Assembly (NCBI RefSeq): GCF_014805685.1
Contig: NC_060885.1
Coordinates: 9,174,632 to 9,238,631 of the forward strand
Direction of reading: 5' to 3'
Length of the DNA: 64,000 nt
Source of the DNA: Silurus meridionalis
Lineage: Eukaryota; Chordata; Actinopteri; Siluriformes; Siluridae
The notes under the pieces are model-generated. The model was not told the DNA's origin, ran no database searches, and saw nothing but the letters and a program-made list of their open reading frames with translations. The position numbers and the translations under genes are program-made. This document shows positions 10,034-21,535 of the stretch, one piece after another. Every line of letters begins with the position of its first letter. Within the stretch, counting starts at the first letter, position 1.

Positions 10034-11480
10034 CATTAACATGGCTTGACTTTGTATGAAAGTCCTTCAGATCTATCGTGACAAACCAGTCTCCAGGACT
10101 GATTTGAGACACAATCTGTTTCAGCATAAGTATCTTGAATCTTAATCTCATTAATGAGCAGTTCAGTTGACACAGATCCAAAATGGGATGCAGTCCTCCC
10201 AACCTTTTTAGGAACTATGAAGTACTGGCTGTAGAACCTAGACTCTTTGTTGGTGGGAGGGACCACCTCAATGGCCTGCTTCCTCAAGAGAGTTTCTACT
10301 TCTTGTTCAATAACCAGATCCTGCTCTGTTCATGGCACACCCCGTTGAATCAAGGTGGACGAGACCTAAACAAAATCATGTAGCCTCTTTCTACAGTACA
10401 CAGGACCCATGGAGACATGTTTGGCGGAGCTGAGGGAGGCCCTCGCTGGAGATTGATGTGCTCTGAACCACTGCAGGTGGCAGGTTCAACAGGCTGATCT
10501 CCCAAGGGCACTGAGAGGTGTGTGCCGTGTGCTGGGCCTACTGTCCCGATGTTGCTCATCGCTCTAATTCCGATGCCCACTCGTACTGAGCTGGGGCTGC
10601 TTAGCAGGCACGAGTGGGCATCGGAATTAGAGCGATGAGGAAGGAAGCACTGAAACACCACAAACTGCCTCTTGCCTCCTAAAACCTGTCAACAACCGTA
10701 GTAATGGTGTCGGCGAACAGGCCAGTGGACACTATGTCCAGGAGGACAGCTCTGTCCCTGCCAGAGAGATCGGACAGTGTCAATCAGAGGTGCTTCTCCA
10801 CTGCCACCAGTGCTGCTATAAACCAGCCTATGACCCTAACAGTCTCTTTAGTGGCCCTGAGGGCTAAGTCTGTAGCATGACACAGCTCTAAAATGCCTTT
10901 GTGTCTACTTTAATTTTTTTTTATCTAACCCTTTAGCATGTCCGCCTGGTAGGCTTGCAACACTTCCATGGTGTGCAAACACCCACCAGCCTGACCTGCC
11001 ACCATATAGGCCTTGCCCACCAATGTCAAGGAGGTCAGAACAGGCTTGGTGGGCAGCACCAGGGGAGAGGTAGCCAGCCAGCATCTCTTCAACCCGGGGA
11101 AACATCAGATAGCCACACTTTCAGCACGAGTCACTACCTCCAAAAGCTCATCGAAATGGACTGGCTGCGAGGGCATGTCCACAGGTTTGTCTAATATGGC
11201 ACCCCCCTCATACCCCTCTCCAGAGGGGTAAGAAACCGTCAAAGAGAGGGTTTCTCAGCCCTGGGAAAAGTTGCTGGATCTTGCAGACAAGCCTGTCTCC
11301 ATTTCCTCTGCCAGGTCCAATTGCGAACCCCTAGACCTTAAATGACACTTTTTGTTGTCCAGTACCTCAAGGAACGCTAGAGAGAGTACCCTCCTTAAAG
11401 AGCAGCCTGCGGGATTTACATCCGCAGTGCAAACAATCTGCTCCCTTGAGAGCTGACTCAGCATGCTCCGCTCCCAGACA
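10034..11480 (-). mobile_element. DIRS-type retrotransposon relic (gag and start of RT)
   Basis: Minus-strand coding resembles fish DIRS1-like elements. The upstream part reads RGSQLDLAEEMETG, EEMLAGYLSP and similar gag-like pieces in several frames, with multiple stops. The downstream part has WVLCTVERGYM, then EVVPPTNKESRFYSQYFIVPKK, then LKQIVSQISPGDWFVTIDLKDFH, the N-terminal portion of the DIRS reverse transcriptase. It is cut at 10034 by the (CAAGT)n-headed repeat. The RT catalytic YIDD region, RNase H, the tyrosine recombinase and the terminal repeats are absent. A perfect inverted repeat lies within it at 10555-10639. Confidence 0.75.
10555..10639. repeat. perfect 30-bp inverted repeat with 25-nt loop
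   Basis: The arm at 10555-10584 (starting CTCATCGCTCTAATTCCGAT) is the exact reverse complement of 10610-10639. There are no mismatches, and pairing stops on both sides of each arm. It lies inside decayed DIRS coding. The repeat is much better preserved than its surroundings, so it probably arose recently by fold-back or template-switch repair. Confidence 0.95.
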
Positions 11481-11986
11481 AGCTACACATAGACAGATGT
11501 GACATAAATCTATGTGATGTTAAAGTCAGAACTAGAAATAACAGATATCACCACAGAGGTATAGAACATAAGGAAGGAGAACTATACAGTACTTCTAAGT
11601 GATCATTAAATCCATTGTCATAATACATTTATCTTGCAGGGCTAATATTGACCTCAGTGAGGTATAGGGGTTTTAATTTGATTGATTTATATTCTGGAGA
11701 GTTTTGATCACACCACTCTCAAAGTGTACATTTAAATCTATATTCCTTGTCACATCTAACATTACAAATTTACTTAGGGTATAGTTGCGGTATTCTCCGC
11801 TGTGAAAAAAAAATGTTAATGCAGTGTTAATTGGACATGAGGCGGCCAATACATATTAATGTGCACTTCAATGGTAAAAATGTAATTTCTTTGTTGCCAC
11901 TGATTATTTGATTTAATGGGGTTTTATTACAAGTCTACATTAATTTAAAAGTTAATTGTAGTTTGTCAGCCTACTTTAGGACTAGT
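11481..11986. other. no gene or recognised repeat
   Basis: AT-rich non-coding sequence between the DIRS relic and the Tc1 element. Confidence 0.45.
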
Positions 11987-11993
11987 GTGTATA

Positions 11994-13197
11994 CACTCAT
12001 CGGTCACTTTATTAGGTACACCTGTCCAACTACTCGTTAACGCAAATTTCTAATCAGCCAATCACATGGCACCAACTCAATGCATTTAGGCATGTAGACA
12101 TGGTCAAGACAATCTGCTGCAGTTCAAACCAAGCGTCAGAATGGGGAAGAAAGGTGATTTAAGTGACTTTGAACGTGGTATGGTTGTTGGTGCCAGAGGG
12201 GCTGGTCTGAGTATTTTGTAAACTGCTGATCTACTGGGATTTTCACGCACAACCATCTCTAGGGTTTACAGAGAATGGTCTGAAAAAGGGAAAATATCCA
12301 GTGAGCGGCAGTTCTGTGGGCGCAAATGCCTTGTTGATGCCAGAGGTCAGAGGAGAATGGTCAGACTGGTTTGAGCTGATAGAAAGACAACAGTAACTCA
12401 AATAACCACTCGTTACAACCGAGGTATTGAGAAGAGCATCTCTGAATGCACAACATGTTGAACCTTGAGGCGGATGGGCTACAGCAGCAGAAGACCACAC
12501 TGGGTTCCACTCCTGACAGCTAAGAACAGGAAACTGAGGCTACAATTCGCACAAGCTCACCAAAATTCGACAATAGAAGATTGGAAAAACGTTGCCTGGT
12601 CTGATGAGTCTCGATTTCTGCTGTGACATTCAGATGGTAGGATCAGAATTTGGCGTCAACAACATGAAAGCATGGATCCATCCTGCCTTGTATCAACGGT
12701 TCAGGATGGTGGTGGTGGTGTAATGGTGTGGGGGATATTCGGCACACTTTGGGCCCATTAGTACCAATTGAGCATCGTGTCAACGCCACAGCCTACCTGA
12801 GTATTGTTGCTGACCATGTCCATTCCTTTATGACCACAGTGTACCCATCTTCTGATGGCTACTTCCAGCAGGATAACGCGTCATGTCATAAAGCGCGACT
12901 CATCTCGGACAGGTTTCTTGAACATGACAATGAGTTCACTGTACTCAAATGGCCTCCACATTCACCAGATCTCAATCCAATAGAGCACCTTTGGAATGTG
13001 GTGAAACAGGAGATTCGCATCATGGATGTGCAGCCGACAAATCTGAGGCAACTGCTGTCAATATGGACCAAAATCTCTGAGAAATGTTTCCAGTACCTTG
13101 TTGAATCTATGCCACAAAGGATTAAGGCAGTTCTGAAGGAAAAAGGGGGTCCAACCCCGTACTAGTAAGGTTTACCTAATAAAGTGGCCGGTGAGTG
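11994..13197 (+). mobile_element. complete-ended Tc1/mariner element (copy A)
   Basis: The left end CACTCATCGGTCACTTTATT and the reverse complement of the right end (CACTCACCGGCCACTTTATT) form terminal inverted repeats. Both ends are flanked by TA (11992-11993 and 13198-13199), the Tc1/mariner target duplication. The total length of about 1.2 kb is typical. It sits inside the left target duplication of the neighbouring RTE element. Confidence 0.92.
12141..13165 (+). pseudogene. Tc1-like transposase, multiple stops and a frameshift
   Basis: The frame starts at MGKKGDLSDFERGMVVG (12141), a helix-turn-helix DNA-binding start. It continues through WSDESRF (first D), QQDNASCH (second D) and SPDLNPIEHLW (E), ending KGGPTPY. 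This is the DDE cut-and-paste transposase pattern. In-frame stops occur near 12219, 12370, 12450 and 12623, and the frame shifts near 12730. All three catalytic residues survive, but no functional protein can be made. The last 145 codons are open. Confidence 0.88.
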
Positions 13198-13503
13198 TAG
13201 ATGGCTGGTAAACCCAGCCATTAGGGTTGCACAAGTCAGTGCACTCTTAGTGCCGGTCTCAAGCCCGGATAAATGGGGAGGGTTGTGTTAGGAAGGGCAT
13301 CCAGCATAAAACATTTGCCAAATCAAATATGCGGATCACGAAAGAGAATTACATAACGGATCGAGGCCCAGGTTACCAATGACCACCACAGGTATCGTTA
13401 GCCAACAGGGTACCGGTGGAAATTGGGCTACTGTTTGCTTAAGGAGGAGAAAGAGAGGAAAAGATGACTACATAGACTGCAGGAAAAGGAGAAGTGTAGG
13501 AGG

Positions 13504-14148
13504 GTGGAGGTTAGGGTTGGTACTTTAAATGTTGGTACTATGACTCTTAAAGGGAAAGAGTTAGCTGATATGATGGAGAGGAGAAAGGTAGATATGTTGT
13601 GTGTTCAGGAGACCAAGTGGAAAGGGAGTAAGGCCAGGAAAATTGGAGGTGGATTTAAACTGTTCTATCATGGTGTGGATGTAAAGAGAAATGGTGTAGG
13701 GGTGATTCTGCAGGAAGAGTTTAGTAAGATTGTAGTGGAGGTGAAGAGAGTTTCTAATAGGGTGATGAACGTGAAGCTCGAAGTTGAAGGCGTGATGATA
13801 AATGCAATCAGGGCTTATGCTCCACAAGTGGGTTGTGAGATGGAGAAAAAAGGAAAATTCTGGAGTGAGTTAGATGAAGTGATAGAAGGTGTACCTAGGA
13901 ATGAAAGATTGGTGATTGGGGCAGTTTTTAATGGGCATGTAGGTGAAGGGAACAGAGCTGATGAGGAGGTGATGGGTAGCTTTGGCTTTAAGGAGAGGAA
14001 TGTGGAAGTGCAGATGGTGGTAGATTTTGCTAAAAAGATGGAAATGGCAGTGTTGAAAACTTATTTTAAGAAGAAGGAGAATCATAGGGTGACGTATAAA
14101 AGTGGAGCAAGGTACACCACAGACGCATTATTTCCTTTAAGAATGTAG
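13504..14148 (+). pseudogene. RTE apurinic-like endonuclease domain
   Basis: This is the endonuclease that nicks target DNA for target-primed reverse transcription. Visible motifs are VGTLNVGTM at the N-terminus, VQETKWKG with the catalytic E, and YAPQVGCEMEKKGKFW. A degraded IGAVFNGHVGEGN follows, where the family normally has GADFNGHVG, so the active-site D is replaced by V. HRVTYKSGARYTTDALF is at the end. The frame is open for about 214 codons and then jumps by deletion into RT sequence. Host relatives annotated as craniofacial development protein 2-like share this domain, but the context is clearly LINE. Confidence 0.88.
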
Positions 14149-15136
14149 ATAGAGAAGTATAGAGAAGGTCAGAAGGAGTTGAATTGTGTGTTTGTGAATT
14201 TAGAGAAAGTGTAGGACAGGGTGCCGAGAGAGTTGTGGTATTGTATGAGAAAGTCAGGTGTGTTAGAGAAGTATGTGAGGGTGGTGCAGGACGTATGAGG
14301 ACAGTGTGACAGCAGTGAAGTGTGCAGTAGGAACGACAGACTGGTTCACGGTGGTGGTTGGACTTCATCAAGAAACGGCTCTGAGCCCTTTCCTGTTTGC
14401 AGGGGTTGATGGATAGGTTGACAGACAAGGTCAGACAGGAGTCTCCATGGACTATGATGTTTGCGAATGATATGATTTGTGGTGAGAGTAGGGAGCAGGT
14501 TGAGAAGAGCCTGGAGGGGTGGAGGTACGCGCTGGAGAGAAGAGGAATGAAAGTCAATAGGAGTAAGACAAAGTACATGTGTGTAAATAAGAGGGAGGGC
14601 AGTGGGGTGGTGTGGTTGCAAGAAGAGAAGGTGGAGGAGTTCAGGTACCTGGGGTCAACAGTGCAAAGTAATGGAGAGTGTGCTAGAGTAGTGAAGAGTT
14701 GAAAAGAGTGCAGGCAGAGTGGAGTGGGTGGGGAAGAGTGGCAGGAGTGATTTGTGATAGAAGAGTATCTGCAAGAGTAAAAGAGAAGATTTATAGGACT
14801 GTGGTGAGACCTGTGATGTTGTATGGTTTAGAGACAGTGGCATTAAGTAAAAGACAGGAGGTGAAGCTGGAGGTAGCAGAGCTAAAGATGTTGAGGTTTT
14901 CGTTGGGAGTGGCGAGGATAGACAGGATTAGAAATCAGTTTATTAGAGGGACAGCTCATGTAGGTCATTTTAGAGACAAGGTGAGGGAGGCGAGATTGGA
15001 GAGGAGAATGCTGAGGATGGAGCCACCAGGAAGGAGGAAAAGAGGAAGGCCAAGGAGGCGGTTTATGGGTGTGGTGAGGGAAGACACGGAGGTAGTTGGG
15101 TTGAAAGAGGCAGATGTAGAGGACAAAGGGGTATGA
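14149..15136 (+). pseudogene. RTE reverse transcriptase, fragmentary
   Basis: Pieces in different frames read EKYREGQKELNCVFVNLEK, RELWYCMRKSGVLEKYV, DRLTDKVRQESPWTMMFAND, then ALERRGMKVNRSKTKYMCVN, FRYLGSTVQSNGECA and KMLRFSLGVARIDRIRNQF. The catalytic FADD motif is FAND here, so one metal-binding aspartate is lost. The segment normally reading RWFGHVQRRD is deleted between EARLE and RRMLRM; a separate fragment near 54.8 kb retains it. The element is dead. Confidence 0.88.
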
Positions 15137-15177
15137 AGATGGATGATCCACTGTGCAAGAAGCTAAAAGAAGAAGAA

Positions 15178-15193
15178 GTGTATAGATGGCTGG
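15178..15193. repeat. right target-site duplication of the RTE element
   Basis: GTGTATAGATGGCTGG here matches the left copy exactly, but the left copy is in two parts: GTGTATA at 11987-11993 and TAGATGGCTGG at 13198-13208. The Tc1 element and its duplicated TA lie between the parts. Sixteen bases match in total. Confidence 0.85.
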
Positions 15194-16540
15194 CAGTGGG
15201 TGCTCTAGACCATCCCAGGTGGAATGAGGTTTTTAACAAGTGTATTAAAAACTAACATATCATACCACTGCAACTATGCTTTTTCCGGATTATTTGCAAA
15301 TGAGATATTTTGAACAAACTAACTTTATTAGAATAACATAGAGTAAGTATACTATTATAAAGGAATAGTGAGGGTATATTTAAATATTTTGCTCACCTAC
15401 TGTATTTTCTAACGCAGTGCTTTTAAATTCATCCATCTGTAGATATATATAAAAAATAAAACACTACCGGACACACTGTTAATAGGAGATCATCACCTTC
15501 AGGTAGGTAACGCACTCAGCTTTCATTGTCTTCCTATAGCAGCACCCTCTGTCATTTTTATTGCTTACATAGAGCATCTTATGTGAGCCAATTTATGCAT
15601 TTTTCTTATTACTGGTACTGACAGGAAACAGTGTTTTACTGGTGGCATACTCTCCCACAAAGCACAAAGAAGTAAAGGAATTTAAAAGCAGGGTCATTAA
15701 GTTGTGTTTAAATCTGCTGACTGAATAGTTCTCATCTGCTTTGCTCTGATTGGAATGTTCAGAGTTGATTCACTGTTTGAAGCCTTTTTCTCTGACTCAG
15801 TAGTTTACTTTTTCACTCTGCAACACTTTGACAACAGAAGGATTTAGTTTCCAAGTCATGTATAGTTTTGTTACAGAGTACGTCTAAAGAAAGGGCATTG
15901 ACAAAATGAGCTTGAAATAAATAAATCTAATAAAAGGTTAAATAATTAAAACAATTTGGTGAAGAAAAGAAATTACAATGAAATCCAACCCAGACATTAA
16001 AAGTATATCAAATAATTAAAATACAATTCACAAATAAAAATAAGGGTGAAAATGAGCAAAACTTGAAATTTTGCCCATTTTTTTGCATATTCATACAGAA
16101 GGTTACATTTTAAAAGTCAAAGAACACAGTCAAATTGCTATTTACTCACACAGCCAAGAGTCAGCAATAGAGAAAGCACCAAACAATTATTCATTAATAA
16201 GTCAAACCAGTAGCTGGATTTAATTGTGGAATAACCCCTTTTGGATTTTTTTTTAACCATTGTTTATAATCTCTGGAGATTGTTGCGTGATAAATTTCCA
16301 GCGGATACACATGGAAGTAACTGAGATTATATTTTTCCTCTATTTTGACATTTGATTTTAATTAGAATTTATAAGAATTATATTATTTGTTCTTTGCTGC
16401 CACATGATTGACTGATTAAATAATTTCTGCAGCAGGTGGTGCAGAGTTTCTGTCTCGCAGTTCAAGAGTAACTAATTCAGTGCATCCTGAGTGCTGATTG
16501 TTATCTTTTAAAATGTTTTATGTTCTTGTGTAACATGTTT
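15194..16540. other. no gene or recognised repeat
   Basis: It resumes the pre-insertion flank after the RTE. No coding or repeat signal was identified. Confidence 0.45.
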
Positions 16541-16544
16541 ATCT

Positions 16545-16745
16545 TTCAGGTTCTCTGGTTTCCTCTTAATAGCATGCCATTAGTTGGAATTGATTTATCA
16601 CTCTACTAGGCCTAGGTGTGAATGAGTGTATAAATGTGTGTACATGTGATGAACTGGCTTTCTGCTGAGAGTGAATTCTTTCCCTTTGATCCCAGTGCTC
16701 TCCACAGTGACCCAGACCAGGATAAAGCAGTTACTGAAGATTAGA
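16545..16745 (+). repeat. diverged SINE body fragment
   Basis: GGTTCTCTGGTTTCCTC, then GGCCTAGGTGTGAATGAGTG, GTGATGAACTGGC and GACCAGGATAAAGC..GTTACTGAAGAT follow the order of the same SINE type as at 4950-5262, in plus orientation and much decayed. Confidence 0.45.
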
Positions 16746-17519
16746 AGCAATCGAAGGATACAGATACACCTATTAAAGTGGCTTAAGCAATTATTTTAGA
16801 GTTGCATGTATTGTATTTTTACCCTTATGGCTATAAAGTTTGTTAAGTATTACTCACTTCAACGCCACTTCATTAGAACATCACTTCCAAAACCAAAAAA
16901 GCTATTCAGAAAGGATAAATGAAACACCAAGGGTTGATTTAGGCTTGCAGATTAATGTCCTCTTCAATGAACCATTTGAAAATGTGATTTGTCATTCATT
17001 GTGCTCATGTCTTTTTGAATGTATGGCTAACTGTATTGGTTCTGTGAACTTGATACTCTCATTTGAATAGTTAATGATCTTACTGACTAAATGCCCTAGT
17101 ACATTTTGTAAACATTTATTTGGAAGTCCTTTGCTTGATGTTGCTGATCTTGAGTTATTTTTGTTGTTGTTGACAAGTATCATTCCTAAATAATTTCACA
17201 AAATTTCTGCAGTTGCTTTTAAGTTCATTTACTTTGACAGTTACAAGGTGTACAGAAAGCACTATAGCTTAAAAACTAAATTGAGTTACATTATTGAATC
17301 AATGCACCAATGGGCCAATGTCAAGTTTTTATTCATTACTCTTGCTTTATTTGTCCACTGGGGCTTTCATATCTCACAGAAGCTTCACAGTTAAACCAAA
17401 GGTCTCCATCACACTGACATGTCTGCTTTCTCCAATATGTTTCAACAAAGCTGCAAGCACACCATTGTATAAAATATCTTCGTATGCTTATACATTACAA
17501 ATTTTCATCATTGAAACTA
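16746..17519. other. no gene or recognised repeat
   Basis: Short AT-rich frames only; nothing recognised. Confidence 0.4.
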
Positions 17520-17876
17520 AAAGACCCCAAATCCTTTTCCAGCATTAAAACGCCCAAAAAGTGAGATCCAGGAAAACATGGTTTGCCAATCCTGGAGTGG
17601 AAGAACAATAATGGTCTGCAAATATCCCTGCCCTCAAAACCACTCAACACCTTTAAGATAAACTGGAATACTGACTGTGTGTCAGATCTCCATTCCTTAC
17701 ATAAGTGCAACAAATTCAAGCCCCTATACAAAATGTAGTTGAAAGCTTTCCCAAAAGAGTGGAAATAAACATAGCAGCAAAGGTAAGAATTTTAATCGTT
17801 GGAGAAAATGTTCAAAAAGCACATATTTGTGGTGTGTGATGGTTAGGTGTCTATAAACCTTTGGCCATATGGTAAA
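17520..17876 (+). mobile_element. Tc1-like relic, 3' half
   Basis: Decayed transposase-like DNA (ACAACACCTTTAAGATAAACTGGAA corresponds to EHFWDELE coding in the family; shown as CACTCAACACCTTTAAGAT) leads to a recognisable end, GGTTAGGTGTCTATAAACCTTTGGCCATATGG. The family's terminal motif is GGTGTCCA..AACTTTTGGCCATATAG. Other copies lie at 19.0, 33.2, 52.6, 53.2 and 59.3 kb. Confidence 0.55.
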
Positions 17877-18900
17877 CTTTAATTTATCTTTTGATAAAGT
17901 AGTTAACGAGATACACCTATACTACTGCTATTAAATTTTTCTTTCACTGAAAGTACTTTGTTTTGTTAATAATATCACACATAGATTTCGTTTTTTAATA
18001 ACATGCAGTAAGAATTACTTTTAAATATAAAGCACTAATAGTCAAACAATGGCTTGATCCACTACTCCTGGCTTAGACTGGGTGATAAAAATTCTGTAAT
18101 TCTTTTTGTGTGTGTATTTTGAAATGTATGCAACAATAGAGAGTGACCTGTTGGCTCCAATAACCAACTCAGTATTTATAATTTATTGTGTTCTAGAAGT
18201 TTTTGTTGTACTGATATTTCAGGTTGGGGAAAAAACACTGTGGAGAGTGATGGTTTAGTATTGCCAAGTTTGCTTTTTTACTATGGAATCAGAATAAGTG
18301 GTTGTAAGCCGAAATTTCTTTGCTGACACATGAGGAGGTCTAAAAAGTATGGATTTGTGTCAGGATGTGTACCTCCTGTCGCTTATGTACAAGCTTAAAT
18401 TGGCCTCCTGATTATACAATAAAACTGACCTGACAACCCCTAACCATGACAACACTTATTTCGGAGAAACATAATAGCATTTCAGTGGTTTCATACTGAA
18501 ATATTGTGACATCTGCCAAGCACTAATAAGGTTTACCCTTCTGTCATTTCCAGCTAACAGAATAGCAATTAGCTGATCAAGTAAAGTCACAACAGTCTGA
18601 TGAACATCTAATTGCCTACTGTTTTAAATGAACACAAATAATTTCTAAAATATGCTCAATTCACAACCATTTTATTTATACAGTGCTTTAAACAATGGAA
18701 AATGTCCACTGTCATTCATGCCATGTTAAGTATATGTGGTATGGGTAATGTCATAATGCAAAAGCATATTTGGATAAAAACCTTAAATATTCGTTAAGTT
18801 TGACAAGCACACCCTGCTCTCTTGCTTGTCTTGGGTTGTCAGATAAACTTCCTTCCTTCAGCTAGTTGTTAATTACATTCAGTTTATTTTATATACTGTT

Positions 18901-18903
<3 letters not shown>
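17877..18903. other. no gene or recognised repeat
   Basis: Nothing identified before the CA microsatellite. Confidence 0.4.

Positions 18904-18982
<79 letters not shown>
18904..18982. repeat. (AC)n microsatellite, about 39 units
   Basis: An uninterrupted dinucleotide run of 79 bp. It is likely to be length-polymorphic. Confidence 0.98.
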
Positions 18983-18984
<2 letters not shown>

Positions 18985-18994
18985 GCTGGAGGCA

Positions 18995-19260
18995 CTCACT
19001 TGTATAGGACATCTTTAGATGTGCTATAATAAAAATTTGCATTCACTTCAACTTGAAATCCCAAACCTATTCCAGTATGGCAATGTCCCTGTTTACAATG
19101 TGAGCTCCTTGAAGATCTGGTTTACACGTTTTGAAGAGGAAGACCTTGAGGGGCCTGGTGTAGAGCTCTGATCTCAACCCTACTGAACACTTTTGGGATG
19201 AACATACCATACTCATGACCAGGTGTCCCAATACGTTTGGCATTGCCAAAAGGAAACACT
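18995..19260 (+). mobile_element. Tc1-like relic
   Basis: GTATAGGACATC, CCAAACCTATTCCAGTATGG and CTCTGATCTCAACCCTACTG..CACTTTTGGGATGAAC (equivalent to SDLNP-EHFWDE) follow the order of this fish family. It ends at AGGTGTCCCAATACGTTTGGC. No open frame. Confidence 0.55.
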
Positions 19261-19339
19261 TACACTTTTATTATTTTTGGGTTTTACACACTCTTTGCAT
19301 CTGGACGATTAGTTTTTCCAAAGTTTCCAAAATACTGTC

Positions 19340-19740
19340 TCAATTGTAAAGCTTGCCAAAAGTATTCTAGGCTTCAGTTGAATATTTTATTCTGACCTTA
19401 GAGTTCACACAAAGCAATTCAATAGGATTTAGGTGCAGTGCCTAGGCAGGCTATTTCATTATAAATTACACTTCAGCTGACTGTTTGCTCTCTAAATAAC
19501 CCTTAAAGAGTTTGGACATATGCTACAGCTGATTGTATTATTGTATGGTAAAGCTGGTTACAGTTAGCTGCAGTCCAGACAGGACTGCATGGTGTTGAAG
19601 TATTTAATGGTAGGCATGTTGGGTCAGTATTCCTTTCACTAAGTCTCCAACATTCCCTGCCCCAAAACAACCCCAAACCATTAGGCTTCCACCTCCATGT
19701 TTGTCTGTCAGCTAACATCTTCTGTGGAACACAGTCAAGT
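19340..19740 (-). mobile_element. possible Tc1-like relic
   Basis: Minus-strand reading suggests decayed transposase DNA (AATTCAATAGGATTTAGGTG and CCAAACCATTAGGCTTCCAC are phrases seen in fish Tc1 antisense strands). No ends or catalytic motifs are preserved. Confidence 0.35.
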
Positions 19741-20815
19741 TAAAGTTGTATTTATTTTGTTAGAATTGTTTTTCCTCACTTGCTGCATTAAACCCTGCAC
19801 TGCATCCAACTCTGTCTCTGCCTGACATTGTTCATTATTTTCATCATGCTTTACATAATTGTAGATAAAAGTAGGATTAATGTGCCAAATGTACTTGTTT
19901 TTCTCAAATAGCTTTTTATAACAAAAGCTCTGACACTGATGCCAGCTGTAATTTAAATCACAGGGTTATACTAATAGGCTATTTAGAATATGAATATAAT
20001 TCAATAGAAACAAATAATCCATAATGTTGAACTTATCAACAAACAAAATGTGTTATTTAACAAATTATAAAATTATGATAAGCCAGTCTAGTTTGAGCAC
20101 TTTTAGGTAATCAGGAGCTTTGCTAATCGATGTTATCTTCAGAATAGAGAACTTTTATTTAGCTGTTTATTTTTGTAGGTATTTTGTTTGAAAGGAAAAA
20201 TTGCTGCCCTAATGAAAATTATAACAGAAACTAACTTCCTAATGAATTATTTAGAGATACAGATAAATAAAACATATGACACATCATTCATTGTTGTAGG
20301 ATAAGAGTAATACAAATCCTCTAGGTGTACTGTTTTAAAAAAAATTATAATTATAAATATAAATATTTTATATAAATATAATATAAATTATATTATAAAT
20401 TACAAAATTATTGGTGACTGTAGAGTCTGTGTAAGATTATGTGTTGATTAGTTAGATATCATGTCCCAGACATTCCTTTTAACCCTTAACATCTGCATAT
20501 AAATTGCAGACTAGGTTTAAACCTCTACAGTTATATTAGGCGTTTTACATCTAAGTACATCTATCTAGTTTTACATCTACATTCATGACACAAGGGCAAT
20601 TGACAGACAGTTCTCTGGTCTCTCCACATAACTTCTAAGACATTCCAATGGGAAGGCACTGCACCAGGCTCCAGTACATCTGGGTGTGACGTACCCCCCA
20701 CACACAAAGCACACACACAACATTGTTGTTGGAATAAAGGGAACAGCTCTCACTTGGCTGAGGTTGCTTGCTATCAGTTTGTTGATGTAAATGTGAATTC
20801 TCCACACTCTCTGAG
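19741..20815. other. no gene or recognised repeat
   Basis: Very AT-rich, especially at 20330-20410, where TATAAATA-type runs dominate. No gene was seen. Confidence 0.45.
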
Positions 20816-20821
20816 TTAAAG

Positions 20822-21240
20822 TTTGGTGTTCTGCAAGGATCGGTCTTAGGCCCACTGCTTTTTTCTTTATATATGCTGCCTCTGGGGGAAATTATACATA
20901 AACATGGTATTCGCTTCCACTGCTATGCTGATGATACACAGCTGTATATTTCAGCAAAGCCAGATGAGAGGGATCAGCTTAACAATGTTGAGGTGTGTGT
21001 AAAGGACATTAGACAGTGGATGCTTAATAACTTTCTTCTGCTCAATTCAGATAAGACGGAAGTACTTTTACTAGGACCACATGCATCTCTGGATGGTGTT
21101 TCTGTTTTAGCGTGTACAACTGTCAAAGACCTGGTGTTATTATAGACCCTAGTCTTTCCTTTAAGGCTCACAATAATAATATTACCAGGATCGCCTTCTT
21201 TCACCTTAGAAATATTGCTAAAATTAGAAATATGTATGTA
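20822..21240 (+). mobile_element. LINE (L2/Rex1-like) RT fragment
   Basis: The translation includes [20 protein letters not shown], a standard LINE RT motif. It is followed by [14 protein letters not shown] with the catalytic YADD and then [20 protein letters not shown]. It is truncated on both sides, with a stop near 21145, and the downstream frame continues weakly to about 21240. This is the CR1/L2 group of LINEs; the exact clade is uncertain. It is not the same lineage as the RTE at 13.2 kb. Confidence 0.75.
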
Positions 21241-21535
21241 TGTATCCTTTTCCTTCCTTCTTTGGTATCAAAATGATCTGATCTCTATTTTGTAAACAAT
21301 GTTGTACGCTATATAGTTGTGAAGTGTACAACTTCATCAGTTCCCCAGACCAGCCAAAAACATGCAAATGAGCCATAAATGGAGACAAAAGAAAGTTTTT
21401 CCCTCTCTAAAGTTCATGCCTTGTATTGGCTATTCCACCAAAGATGGGTGTGACTAGGGGACCATTAAATGTCCTGAACATGCACCAATCATTGCTCAAA
21501 CCCTGGTACACAGTGGCAAGTTTAACCCTTGCTTT

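Larger units (their letters stand above)
13209..15177 (+). mobile_element. RTE-clade non-LTR retrotransposon, internally deleted
   Basis: It opens with the typical fish RTE leader (AGTGCCGGTCTCAAGCCCGG, ATAAATGGGGAGGGTTG, GGAAGGGCATCCAGC). Endonuclease and reverse-transcriptase remnants follow, and it ends in the short AGAAGAAGAA tail expected of RTE. The length of about 2 kb is well below the usual 3 kb or more. The endonuclease-to-RT linker and part of the C-terminal region are missing. It is flanked by a 16-bp target duplication. Confidence 0.9.

Noticed and set aside
12886..13071. Minus-strand reading frame over the Tc1 transposase
   Set aside because: It is the antisense shadow of the conserved DDE region.
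14066..14621. Minus-strand frames of 91-170 residues over the RTE
   Set aside because: They are low-complexity Ser/Thr/Pro/His frames antisense to RT coding, with no motif support.
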